64,000 nucleotides of DNA from Methylocystis sp. ATCC 49242. Lineage in GTDB: Bacteria; Pseudomonadota; Alphaproteobacteria; Rhizobiales; Beijerinckiaceae. The position numbers and the translations under genes are program-made. Location of the stretch: positions 1,028,736 to 1,092,735 of the forward strand of contig NZ_KE124774.1 of assembly GCF_000188155.2 (NCBI RefSeq), given 5' to 3'. This document shows, piece after piece, positions 55,978-64,000 of the stretch (its first letter is position 1; the number at the start of each line of letters is the position of its first letter). Below the pieces are notes generated by a model. It searched no databases. It was not told where the DNA came from and saw only the letters and a program-made list of their open reading frames with translations.

Positions 55978-57039
55978 ATGACGATTTTCGAACGTTACCT
56001 CACCCTCTGGGTCGCGCTCTGCATCGTTGCGGGCGTGGCGCTCGGCCATTTCCTCCCCGCCGTTTTTCACGTCATCGGCGGCATGGAGGTCGCCAAGGTC
56101 AATATGCCCGTCGCGGCGCTGATCTGGCTGATGATCGTGCCCATGCTGATGAAGATCGACTTCGTGGCGCTGAAGGACGTCGGCCGCCATTGGCGCGGCA
56201 TCGGCGTGACGCTCTTCGTCAATTGGGCGGTGAAGCCCTTCTCCATGGCGCTGCTCGGGTGGATCTTCCTCGGCCATTTCTTTCGGCCCTATTTGCCGGC
56301 CGAACAGATCGATTCCTACATCGCGGGGCTGATCCTGCTCGCCGCGGCGCCCTGCACGGCCATGGTGTTCGTCTGGTCCAATCTGACGAAAGGCGAGCCT
56401 CATTTCACCTTGAGTCAGGTCGCCCTCAATGACGCGATCATGATCGTGGCCTTTGCGCCGATCGTCGGTTTGCTGCTCGGGCTCTCGGCGATCACCGTGC
56501 CGTGGGACACGCTGTTTCTGTCCGTGGCGCTTTATATCGTCGTGCCGGTGATCGTGGCGCAGATCGCGCGCCGGCGTCTGCTCGCTTCGGGCGGCGAGGC
56601 GCGGCTGTCGCAGGCGCTCTCAAAGATCGGACCGCTGTCGCTCATCGCTCTGCTCGCGACGCTGGTGCTGCTGTTCGGTTTTCAGGGCGAGCAGATCATT
56701 CGTCAGCCTGCGATCATCGCCATGCTCGCCGTTCCGATCCTGATACAGGTCTATTTCAACTCCGGGCTCGCCTATGCGCTCAACCGCGTCGCGGGCGAGG
56801 AGCATTGCGTGGCGGGCCCTTCGGCGCTGATCGGCGCCAGCAATTTCTTCGAGCTGGCGGTGGCGGCGGCGATCAGCCTTTTCGGCTTCGACTCCGGAGC
56901 GGCGCTGGCGACAGTCGTGGGTGTGCTCATCGAAGTGCCGGTGATGCTGTCGGTGGTGTGGATCGTGAACCGGAGCAAGGGCTGGTACGAACGGGGCGTC
57001 CCGCAGCCGGCGCAAACGGCCGGAGCGCGGGAAAGCTGA
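55978..57039 (+). CDS. acr3: Arsenite efflux permease of the ACR3 family
   Basis: 353 residues with ten membrane helices. The family signatures are NMPVAALIWLMIVPMLMKID, LAAAPCTAMVFVWSNLTKGE (with the conserved cysteine essential in ACR3) and GASNFFELAVAAAISLFGFD. It exports arsenite using the proton gradient. Third gene of the arsRC-acr3 operon, with the thioredoxin-CcdA-like gene following on the same strand. Confidence 0.95.
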   Translation: MTIFERYLTLWVALCIVAGVALGHFLPAVFHVIGGMEVAKVNMPVAALIWLMIVPMLMKIDFVALKDVGRHWRGIGVTLFVNWAVKPFSMALLGWIFLGHFFRPYLPAEQIDSYIAGLILLAAAPCTAMVFVWSNLTKGEPHFTLSQVALNDAIMIVAFAPIVGLLLGLSAITVPWDTLFLSVALYIVVPVIVAQIARRRLLASGGEARLSQALSKIGPLSLIALLATLVLLFGFQGEQIIRQPAIIAMLAVPILIQVYFNSGLAYALNRVAGEEHCVAGPSALIGASNFFELAVAAAISLFGFDSGAALATVVGVLIEVPVMLSVVWIVNRSKGWYERGVPQPAQTAGARES

Positions 57040-57156
57040 GCCGGGCCCTCCGGCCGGAGCGACAATTTGTAGCCGTGATCGAGCCTTATCGAGGCCTTAC
57101 ATGACCGGCTGTCGCCCGCCCGGACACGGGACGGCCGGCCGGCTCCCCTGCGTCTC

Positions 57157-58557
57157 GTGAGAATCCCGACCTTGTCGCGTTTTCGCATCCTGCTCGCCGT
57201 GGTTCTCGGCGCCGCATTCCTTTCGCTTCAATTCGCGAACTGGACATCTCCCTCGACGCCCGCGCGCGACTGGCGGGACGATGGCCGCCTGCATGTGTTC
57301 TTCTCTCCCGATTGTCCCCATTGTCACGAGGCGATCGACTATCTGAAGACGCAGCCGGGGATCGACTACGTCCTCCACGATATTTCGACGCCGGCGGGAG
57401 AAGCGCTGCTCGTCGATGTCGCAAGGCGCTTCGGCATGACGCGCGTCGCCGTTCCCATGTTCGTTTACGGCGCGCGTTACATGACCGGCTTCGGCTCCGG
57501 AGAAACGACCGGCGCGCAACTCCGCGAGTTGCTCGACGGGCCAAATCCCAAGGGCGCCAGCGCCGATCCCCCGAAAATCACCTTGCCGCTGCTAGGGGAG
57601 ATCGACCCCACTCATCACTCGCTGCTCGCGCTGACCGCGCTGATGGGGCTGTCGGACGGGTTCAATCCCTGCGCGATGTGGGTGCTCGTCTATCTGATCT
57701 CGCTGATCGTCAATCTTCAGGACCGGCGCAAGATCTGGTGGCTCGTAGGGATCTTCGTGGTCTCCTCGGGCATCCTCTATTTTCTCTTCATGACCGCGTG
57801 GCTGAACGCCTTTCTGTTCCTCGGCTATGTGCGTCCGCTCACTCAGGCCATCGCGCTCCTCGCCATCGGTTTCGGCGTGGACCATCTCATCCAGCTCGCG
57901 GTCAATCGTGGCGAGGTGGCTTGTGAAGTGGGCGACATGGAGCAGCGCCGCCGGACGATGGCTTGGGAACGCGAGATCGTCGCGGCGCCGATCGGCGTCG
58001 CCAGCCTTCTTACCGTCGTCGCTCTCGCATTCACGGTGAATGCGATCGAATTCATGTGCTCTGCGGCGCTGCCGGCGATCTATACGCATGTGCTGGCGCT
58101 CACCGGCCTTCCGGCTGCGCTTCATTACGCTTATGTCGCGCTCTACGTGCTCTTCTTCATGCTCGACGATCTCATCATTTTCGGGCTGGCCGCGTTCGCC
58201 GTGCAGAAGATCGTCGACACCCGCTACGCCGCCGTCAGCCGCGCCGTGGGCGGCGTCATCCTCGTGGGGCTCGGGGGCTGGATGCTCGGCGGAGAAGCGG
58301 CTTCGGCGCCCCCGCCGGGCCCGGCGCAGACCGCGCCCCGCGAGGCCCCCGCCCCTTCCCCCGCCCCGGCCGACAAGCCGGAGCCGGCGACCGGCGGCGA
58401 ACAGGCCGCCCCGCTTCCCGCGCCGCGACCGGCGGAGGAAAGCACGCGGCCCGGGGAGGATCGCGGCAGCAAAACTGAAAGCGTCAGGAAGCAGCGAAAG
58501 AAGCAGCGAGAGCGCCCTCGGGGAACAAAAGTTCAGTCCGCGCCCGTTTCGCGCTGA
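57157..58557 (+). CDS. Thioredoxin-fold / CcdA-DsbD-like membrane fusion protein
   Basis: GTG 57157; 466 residues. A signal/anchor helix (FRILLAVVLGAAFLSLQFA) is followed by a periplasmic glutaredoxin/thioredoxin-like domain with the CxxC motif FFSPDCPHCHEAI near residue 50. A six-helix CcdA/DsbD-like domain (about 150-385) has SDGFNPCAMWVLVYLISL and NAIEFMCSAALPAIYT, each with one cysteine of the expected membrane pair. A proline/alanine-rich and then basic tail (390-466) is unusual. It may pass electrons across the membrane, for example to arsenate reduction or periplasmic disulfides. Placed right after acr3, probably co-transcribed. Confidence 0.82.
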   Translation: MRIPTLSRFRILLAVVLGAAFLSLQFANWTSPSTPARDWRDDGRLHVFFSPDCPHCHEAIDYLKTQPGIDYVLHDISTPAGEALLVDVARRFGMTRVAVPMFVYGARYMTGFGSGETTGAQLRELLDGPNPKGASADPPKITLPLLGEIDPTHHSLLALTALMGLSDGFNPCAMWVLVYLISLIVNLQDRRKIWWLVGIFVVSSGILYFLFMTAWLNAFLFLGYVRPLTQAIALLAIGFGVDHLIQLAVNRGEVACEVGDMEQRRRTMAWEREIVAAPIGVASLLTVVALAFTVNAIEFMCSAALPAIYTHVLALTGLPAALHYAYVALYVLFFMLDDLIIFGLAAFAVQKIVDTRYAAVSRAVGGVILVGLGGWMLGGEAASAPPPGPAQTAPREAPAPSPAPADKPEPATGGEQAAPLPAPRPAEESTRPGEDRGSKTESVRKQRKKQRERPRGTKVQSAPVSR

Positions 58558-58949
58558 AGACAGCGACGAAACGCGGGAAGATGGCGCTCCAGCGACGCTT
58601 CCCTGAGACGCTGCATCACCTTGCGCGCCTCCGGATCGCTGATCTGATTCAGCAGCCGATCATACATGGCGGCGTTCTCGATTTCGCCCTGGACCGCAGC
58701 CCGGCAAGCCTCGACGAGCGTTGTCGGGGCGCGAACCTTCCCCGCCCATTTGTCCTGCGGCGGCTCGACTCCAAAACACTCGAACAAACTCAGCAGAGCG
58801 TCGGCGTGCCGCGTCTCCGCCTCGAGAATGTTCACGAATGGACGCACCGGCCCGAAAGCGTCGATCACGCTTCGATAGGTTGCGCGCGAGCGGTATTCCT
58901 CGTCGATCGCTTCTCGCAGCGCATCTATGGTTTTCTGATCGACCGGCAT
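58533..58949 (-). CDS. Ferritin-like protein (DUF2202 type)
   Basis: 138 residues of four-helix-bundle character. Metal-ligand-like patterns EEYRSRATYRSVIDAFG, ILEAETRHADALLSLFE and EIENAAMYDRLL supply paired Glu and a Glu-x-x-His, as in ferritin-like diiron proteins. Function within the DUF2202 group is unknown; stress or metal handling is plausible. Its 3' end overlaps the 3' end of the convergent thioredoxin-CcdA gene by 25 bases. Confidence 0.8.
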   Translation of the reverse strand: MPVDQKTIDALREAIDEEYRSRATYRSVIDAFGPVRPFVNILEAETRHADALLSLFECFGVEPPQDKWAGKVRAPTTLVEACRAAVQGEIENAAMYDRLLNQISDPEARKVMQRLREASLERHLPAFRRCLQRETGAD

Positions 58950-59476
58950 GACGCTGTCCCTCGCAATAATTGATTTCAGAACTTACCTAGCCGCCGTCCT
59001 GGGAAATTGTAGGCGGACGCCGCGCGTCGATTGGCCACATCGCGTCGATTCCAAAACGATTTTCGAGGCTTAGACCCGCCTCGGCAAATCTACCCGCGCG
59101 AATATTCTTGAAACGGGAAAGCGCGGAACCTTTTTTATCGAGGAGCGGAAATTCGACGCTCGGGGCGGGGCGACATTGAGAGGGGCTTTTGCAAATGGTC
59201 ACAGACGAGCAGCTGAGCAATATGCGCGAAGTGGTCGGCGTATTCACCGACGCGGACACGCTTCAGGCGGCGATCGACGAATTGATGTCTTCGGGCTTCG
59301 ACCGTGCTGAGATCAGCCTCCTCGCCGGCGAGAAGGCGGTCGACGAGAAGCTTGGCCACAAATACAAGAAGGTGACTGAACTAGAGGGTGTTATGCACCT
59401 TGGATCATGAAATCTGCTGCGCGCTTGAGCATGAGACATGCGAAGGCGACGACGTGGAGTCCTGCGAGGGTCTGAG

Positions 59477-60410
59477 TGTCGGTCCGAGGACAAGTTGAAT
59501 CGGATGAATCGGTTATGATTCAATGATGCGGCCTGATTCTCGAAGGGGCCGCCGATGTGGACGAATGAAAATCGTGCGCGATACGATCGCAGCAAATTGC
59601 GCTACCCGAGCGACGTGACCGACTCGGAATGGACGCTCGTCGAACCGCTGATCCCACCTGCGAAGCGGGGTGGAGGGAAACGCACGGTCGAGATGCGCGC
59701 GGTTGTGAACGGCTTGATGTATGTGCTCTCGACCGGCTGTCAGTGGCGCGCGATCCCGAAGGATTTGCCGCCCAAGAGCACGGTTTACGGCTATTTCGAT
59801 CTTTGGACATATGACGGGACGCTCGATCGCATCCACCGCGCTCTCTACGTGAAATGCCGCGAAGCGGCGGGGCGCGAGGCCAGCCCGACCGCCGCGGTCA
59901 TCGACAGCCAGAGCGTGAAAGGCGCAGAAAAAGGGGGCGTCGCATCGATCCGCATGGTTACGATGCAGGAAAGAAGATCAAGGGCAAGAAGCGGCATATT
60001 CTCGTCGATACGATAGGGCTGCTGCTTCACGCGCTCGTTCATCCTGCCGACATCCAGGATCGCGACGGCGGCGTTCTCGTCCTGCGCACGATGTTGGGAA
60101 AATTCCCGTTTCTGCAAAAACTGTTCGCGGATGGCGGCTATCAGGGTCCGCAATTCAGGGACGCGCAGAAGAAGGCCTTGCCCTTCGTCGTCACCGAGAT
60201 CGTCAAGCGCTCGGATGCCGCCAAAGGTTTCGAGGTTTTGCCCCGACGCTGGGTCGTCGAAAGAACCTTTTCATGGCTTGGTCGCTGCCGAAGGCTGGCA
60301 AAGGACTTCGAAAACCTCAATTGCAAGGCGCTCGCGTTTCTGCACCTCGCTTCCATCCGCCTGATGCTCAGAAGGCTCTGTAATCAAGAATGAAGTTCAC
60401 GGACAGACTC
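59477..60410 (+). mobile_element. IS5-family element (related to 2636-3570) nested in another IS5
   Basis: 934 bp with ends GTGTCGGTCC and GGACAGACTC, flanked by TGA at 59474-59476 and 60411-60413, again a TNA target. It is a diverged relative of the element at 2636. Confidence 0.9.
59555..60393 (+). CDS. IS5-family transposase made by -1 frameshift (nested element)
   Basis: Frame A (59555-60016) begins MWTNENRARYDRSKLRYPSD and contains AAVIDSQSVKGAEKGG. Frame B ends at 60393 with PADIQDRDGG and RWVVERTFSWLGRC. A one-base backward slip on the A5G5 tract near 59930 joins them as ...RIDPHGYDAGKKIKGKKRH. The same arrangement as in the copy at 2715-3550 indicates programmed frameshifting. All three catalytic acids are present. 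Confidence 0.85.
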
Positions 60411-61141
60411 TGAGCATAGCGCTCGTAGTCTTTGACGAGCCGCCTGCATCGCGTCGCCCAGGCGAATGAACGCTCGACCACCCAGCGCTTGGGCAGCAAC
60501 ACGAAGCCTTTTTTGGCCTCGGCGAGTTTGACGACGCAAAGCTCGGCGCCCTGCGCCTTTGCGGCCTCGGACGCCTTTTCGCCGGTGTAGCCCTGATCGA
60601 CATAAACGAGTTCGACGCTTTCGCCTGTCACATCCTGCACGGCTGCGATGAGCTTGCCGACCTCGGCGCGGTCATCGACATTCGCCGGCGTGACATGCAA
60701 CGCCAGCAAATGGCCCAATGTGTCGACTGCCATGTGCAGCTTCGAGCCGCGCTTTCGCTTCGCGCCGTCATAGCCCGCTCGTGGGCCGCTCTCAGGGGTC
60801 GAGCGCAAGGTGCGGCTGTCGATGATCGCCGCCGTCGGCTCCGCCGCCCGCCCGGAAGCGACGCGCAACTGGGCGCGCAGATCCTGCGCAAGCGCCTCGA
60901 ACACGCCCGCCGACAGCCAGCGCTGCGATTGCTGATACACGGCGAACCATGGCGGCAGATCGTTGGGCATGGCGCGCCAGGCGATGCCGTAGCGCAGCAC
61001 GTAACGCAGGCCGTTGAACAGCTCGCGCAGCGAATGTTGACGCTGCGGCGCGCCTTCGTCCATGAGCGTCAGATAAGGCGCAACCAGCGACCATTCTTCG
61101 TCGCTGACGTCAGACGGATAAGGTTTGCGAATCGGAGACAT
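60411..61141 (-). pseudogene. IS5-family transposase, C-terminus cut off by the nested element
   Basis: Identical in protein to the first 240 or so residues of the copy at 28723-29535, ending at ...LVKDYERYAQ before the inserted element. The missing tail survives at 59399-59476. The DDE motifs including RWVVERSFAW are still present, but the protein now ends with about ten foreign codons. Confidence 0.88.
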
Positions 61142-61598
61142 CCGATTCTACTAAGACAATCAATCACCAAAGTACATAACACCCTCTAGAAGACGACAAG
61201 GAGACGCCGCGCACGCATTACGTTTCGCTCGAATCCATCGGCGCCGCTCAGGGAGCCATAATTGGCGGGCTCGTCTATCTCGGCGCGGCCGCCACGATCA
61301 CGGCGGTCTTCGTTTCGGGCGGAACGGTCGCGACAGCGCTCGGCGCTGCGGCAGTCGCCACCGGAACGTGGGGAATGGTCGGCGCCGCGCTCGCTGAACT
61401 CATCGGTGAGCATCATGCGAAATATCTGGAAGAGCAGCTCGTGCACGGCGGATTGCTGCTATGGGTCCGCACCTGGGACGCCGAGCGAGAGAAGACAGCG
61501 ACCGAGATTCTGAAGAGGCACTCCGGACGCGACGTTCACGCTCACACATTCACGGCGGAGGCCTGACGCACGAAACGGTCATCGGCCCGAACACAAAG

Positions 61599-61638
61599 CC
61601 CCGGCAGCCTTGATGTTGGCAGCCGGGGTTTCTTTTTT
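61599..61638 (+). terminator. Intrinsic terminator of the split membrane gene
   Basis: CCCCGGC (61599-61605) pairs with GCCGGGG (61622-61628), followed by TTTCTTTTTT. It also lies just before the convergent ppk2 stop. Confidence 0.8.
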
Positions 61639-61652
61639 CGAGCCGGCGGATG

Positions 61653-62660
61653 TCAGCTCCGCTTGCGCTTCTTGTCGAGGTCGAGCGACTTGCCGATGAT
61701 ATGCTCGCTGCGGCCGATGACATGGGCGCTCGCGCCGACGATCAGGGGGTCCGGGCCGCGCACGACGCTCGTGTCCTTGTTGGGGTAGTCGAGGCTCGAC
61801 AGGAAGTGCTGCATGCAGTTTAGGCGCGCGCGCTTCTTGTCGTCCGACTTGATGACCACCCATGGCGAGTCCGCTGTGTCGGTAAAGAAGAACATCGCCT
61901 CCTTCGCCTCGGTGTAGTCGTCCCATTTGTCCATGGAGGCGCGGTCGATGGGAGACAGTTTCCACTGCTTCAACGGATCCGTCTCGCGCGCCTTGAAGCG
62001 GCGGGTCTGCTCCTCGCGCGTGACCGAGAACCAGTATTTGTAGAGGCCGATGCCCGAATTGACGAACATGCGCTCGAGCTCGGGGCACTGTCGCATGAAG
62101 TCGAGATATTCATTGGGCGTGCAGAAATTCATCACGCGCTCGACGCCCGCGCGATTGTACCAGGAGCGATCGAAGAACACGATTTCGCCCGCCGATGGCA
62201 AATGATTGATGTAGCGCTGGAAATACCACTGAGTGCGCTCGCGCTCGGAAGGCTTTTCCAGCGCGACGACACGGGCGCCGCGCGGATTGAGATGCTCCAT
62301 GAAACGCTTGATCGTGCCGCCCTTGCCGGCGGCGTCGCGGCCCTCGAACAGCATCACGACGCGCTGGCCGGTCTCCTTGACCCAGTTCTGCGCCTTCAGC
62401 AGCTCCACCTGGAGAGATTCCATATGGGCGAGATAGACCCTGTTGCTCAGCCGGGTCTTGTAGGGGAACTCCCCTGACTCGAAAGCGTGGCGGATCGCGT
62501 CCGAATCGGCGCGGAGCCGGCGCACGTCCTCGCGCGGCGGCTGAACCTGCGGGCGAGCGGCCTTGGTCGCGGTCTCTTCCCCCTCCACCGTCCCGGCGCC
62601 CATTTTTTCGAGCGACTCGACGGCTTCGGCGCTGATGGTGGTGGTGGTGGTGTCGTCCAT
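61653..62660 (-). CDS. ppk2: Polyphosphate kinase 2
   Basis: ATG 62660 with AAGGAGC upstream gives 335 residues. It uses polyphosphate to phosphorylate nucleotides (or the reverse). The core begins about residue 65: Walker A VVMLFEGRDAAGKGGTIKRF near 108, Walker B VFFDRSWYNRAGVERVMNF near 165, and the lid FSVTREEQTRRFKARETDP. A threonine-rich, low-complexity N-terminus (DDTTTTTISAEAVESLEKMG) is unusual. Class I PPK2 by length and motifs. Confidence 0.93.
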   Translation of the reverse strand: MDDTTTTTISAEAVESLEKMGAGTVEGEETATKAARPQVQPPREDVRRLRADSDAIRHAFESGEFPYKTRLSNRVYLAHMESLQVELLKAQNWVKETGQRVVMLFEGRDAAGKGGTIKRFMEHLNPRGARVVALEKPSERERTQWYFQRYINHLPSAGEIVFFDRSWYNRAGVERVMNFCTPNEYLDFMRQCPELERMFVNSGIGLYKYWFSVTREEQTRRFKARETDPLKQWKLSPIDRASMDKWDDYTEAKEAMFFFTDTADSPWVVIKSDDKKRARLNCMQHFLSSLDYPNKDTSVVRGPDPLIVGASAHVIGRSEHIIGKSLDLDKKRKRS

Positions 62661-62884
62661 CAATGCTCCTTACGAGAAATGCGCCCGGGTCGGCTTACTG
62701 ACCTCCCGCGGCCTGAATTCGGCGGCCAAATTGTATCGTCCCGCCTGAGCCCGCAATGACGCATATCGACGCGGCGCGAGGCTGTTCTCCGCGGCTCATT
62801 GCCACGGCCGCCGCCCCTCCCTATAGTCCCGCGCCAAAACGGGGGGCGGGTCAGCCCGAATTACGCACAAGGGAAGCCAAAATC
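62661..62884. other. Divergent promoter region between ppk2 and ppiD-like gene
   Basis: 224 bases with no gene. It should carry promoters in both directions; no motif is convincing by eye. Confidence 0.4.
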
Positions 62885-64000
62885 ATGTTAGAGGGCCTGC
62901 GCGTCGCTTCGCAGAACTGGATCGGCCGCACCATCATGGCGGTGGTGATGGGCGTCATCGTCGTCAGTTTCGCGATCTGGGGCGTCGGCGACGTCTTTCG
63001 CGGCATGACCACCAGCCGGCTGGTGAAGGTCGGCAGCGGCGAGGTGAGCGTCGACTCCTTCCGCAACGCCTACCAGAACGAATTGCGCCGCATCCAGCAG
63101 CGCCTGCGCCGCGCGGTCACCAATCAGGAGGCGCGTCAGGCCGGTCTCGACCTGCAGGTTCTGGAGCGCCTCATCACCGAAGTCGCGCTCGACCAGAAGG
63201 CCCGCCAGCTCGGCCTTGCGTCCAGCGACGAGACGACCCAGCAGCTTCTCGCGAAGGAAAAGGTGCTCCAGGGCCCCGACGGCAAGTTCGACGTCGAGCG
63301 TTTCAAGCAGATCGCCCGCGACGCCGGCTTCACGGAGCGCGGCTTCGTGGCCGACCAGAAGAGCGCCTATCTGCGCAAGCTCCTGACGGACCTGGTGACC
63401 AACGGCGTCGAGCCGCCGCGCCTGATGATCGAGGCGATCCACCGGTTCCGCAACGAATCGCGCACCATCGACTATTTCGTGCTTCCCGTGTCGGCCGCCG
63501 GCCCCGCGTCCACGCCGTCCGACGAGGAGCTGAAGAAATATTTCGACGAGCGCGAGCAGACCTTCCGCGCCAAGGAATATCGCAAGCTGACGGCGCTGGT
63601 CGTCAGCCCGACGAGCGTCGGCAAGCCGGGCGAAGTGACCGAGGACGAGGTCCGCAAGCTTTATGAGGAATCAAAGGCCAGGCGCTTCGGAACGCCCGAA
63701 AAGCGCGACGTGCGCCAAATTGTCCTCAAGACCGACAAGGAAGCCGAGGACGCGCTCGCCAGGCTCAAGGGCGGTATGGACATCGACGCGCTGGCTGCCG
63801 AGCTCAAGCTCAATCCGAAGGACGTGAATCTCGGCTTGGTCGAGCAGCGCGACTTCGGCGACGCCAAGGTCGGCGCGGCCGTCTTCGCCCTCGCCAAGCC
63901 CGGCCTCGCGGAACCGGTGAAGACCGCCTTCGGCACGGTGATTTCGCAGGTGAAGTCGATCGCCCCGGCGGTCTACACCAAGACCTTCGAACAGGCGGCG
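62885..64000 (+). CDS. PpiD/SurA-type peptidyl-prolyl isomerase, 5' part
   Basis: ATG 62885; 372 codons run open to the window edge, so the 3' end is missing. An N-terminal cytoplasmic stub and one membrane helix (TIMAVVMGVIVVSFAIWGVG) are followed by a SurA_N-type chaperone domain (VDSFRNAYQNELRRIQQRLR; FDVERFKQIARDAGFTERGF). A parvulin-like region then starts near residue 255 (RDVRQIVLKTDKEAEDALAR). It assists folding of outer-membrane and periplasmic proteins, anchored in the inner membrane. Alphaproteobacterial PpiD proteins run to about 630 residues. Confidence 0.9.
   Translation, partial: MLEGLRVASQNWIGRTIMAVVMGVIVVSFAIWGVGDVFRGMTTSRLVKVGSGEVSVDSFRNAYQNELRRIQQRLRRAVTNQEARQAGLDLQVLERLITEVALDQKARQLGLASSDETTQQLLAKEKVLQGPDGKFDVERFKQIARDAGFTERGFVADQKSAYLRKLLTDLVTNGVEPPRLMIEAIHRFRNESRTIDYFVLPVSAAGPASTPSDEELKKYFDEREQTFRAKEYRKLTALVVSPTSVGKPGEVTEDEVRKLYEESKARRFGTPEKRDVRQIVLKTDKEAEDALARLKGGMDIDALAAELKLNPKDVNLGLVEQRDFGDAKVGAAVFALAKPGLAEPVKTAFGTVISQVKSIAPAVYTKTFEQAA

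Larger units (their letters stand above)
59385..61185 (-). mobile_element. IS5-family element, copy 2, itself interrupted
   Basis: Same ends as the element at 28717-29579 (AGGGTGTTATG...), flanked by CTAG at 59381-59384 and 61186-61189. Another IS5-family element (59477-60410) lies inside it, so this element was inserted first. Confidence 0.92.
59195..61566 (+). pseudogene. Membrane stress-type protein split by nested IS5 elements
   Basis: Joining 59195-59384 to 61190-61566 (removing IS5 and one CTAG copy) restores an open frame of 188 residues. The soluble head reads VVGVFTDADTLQAAIDELMS and GFDRAEISLLAGEKAVDEKL, like general-stress-protein-17M/DUF1269-type heads. Two glycine-rich membrane helices follow (GAAQGAIIGGLVYLGAAATI and ATALGAAAVATGTWGMVG), and the tail ends EREKTATEILKRHSGRDVHA. 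The reading frame is preserved exactly, so the insertion is recent. The native terminator at 61599-61638 survives. Confidence 0.85.

Overview
The window looks like chromosomal DNA of a GC-rich alphaproteobacterium, probably Hyphomicrobiales (a Methylocystis/Methylosinus-type relative would fit, but nothing here proves genus). The support is the DUF1013/TrcR cell-cycle regulator, the guaB, purMN, ndk, tpiA and PpiD-type genes, and high GC3 codon use. No rRNA or tRNA gene was recognised.

Two zones are evident. Bases 1 to about 38,900 are an accessory, defence-rich and IS-rich zone. From left to right it holds: an IS3 relic with a 34-bp-arm palindrome; a possible ADP-ribosyltransferase-fold gene; a two-repeat relic of a type I-E-like CRISPR; an XRE-type regulator split by an IS5-family element; a complete type I Zorya operon (zorABCD, minus strand); a lipoprotein gene and a VIT-like gene; a sigma-54 activator with a CARF-like sensor domain; an ASCH/B3-like protein; a GmrSD-type DUF262/HNH protein; and a type I restriction-modification operon (hsdR-hsdM-hsdS) to which the GmrSD gene is joined by overlapping codons. 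After an AT-rich gap come an IS66 element, a second copy of the CARF-like sigma-54 activator, an IS5-family copy, two coupled small genes, a second copy of the lipoprotein, a SNF2-helicase C-terminal relic, an IS481 relic, a 1.2-kb gene-poor stretch with an AT-looped inverted repeat, a serine resolvase with an HTH partner, and a two-gene zinc-ribbon + TPR operon of unknown function. Bases 39,045 to 64,000 are mostly core or housekeeping genes, again disturbed by an IS5 element nested in another IS5 element.

The most interesting signal is regulatory. Each of the two CARF-like sigma-54 activators is divergent from a near-perfect -24/-12 promoter (GGCACG-N4-TTGC). At the first locus this promoter faces a VIT-like gene, the lipoprotein and then zorABCD. 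At the second it faces two small genes and the sister lipoprotein. This suggests a nucleotide-sensing, sigma-54-gated envelope/defence module that may control or accompany Zorya; it is an inference that needs testing.

Several genes are broken by insertion sequences and can be rejoined exactly by removing the element and one target duplication: the XRE-like gene (TAA duplication), a membrane stress-type gene (CTAG), and the host copy of an IS5 element (TGA). On the core side are guaB, a TadG-like vWA protein, an MsbA-like ABC exporter, two tandem 55-residue glycine-zipper membrane proteins, an acyl-CoA ligase, TrcR, purM-purN, a GST, ndk, tpiA, an arsenic operon (arsR-arsC-acr3) followed by a thioredoxin/CcdA-like fusion, a ferritin-like protein, ppk2 and the start of a PpiD/SurA-type isomerase cut by the window edge.
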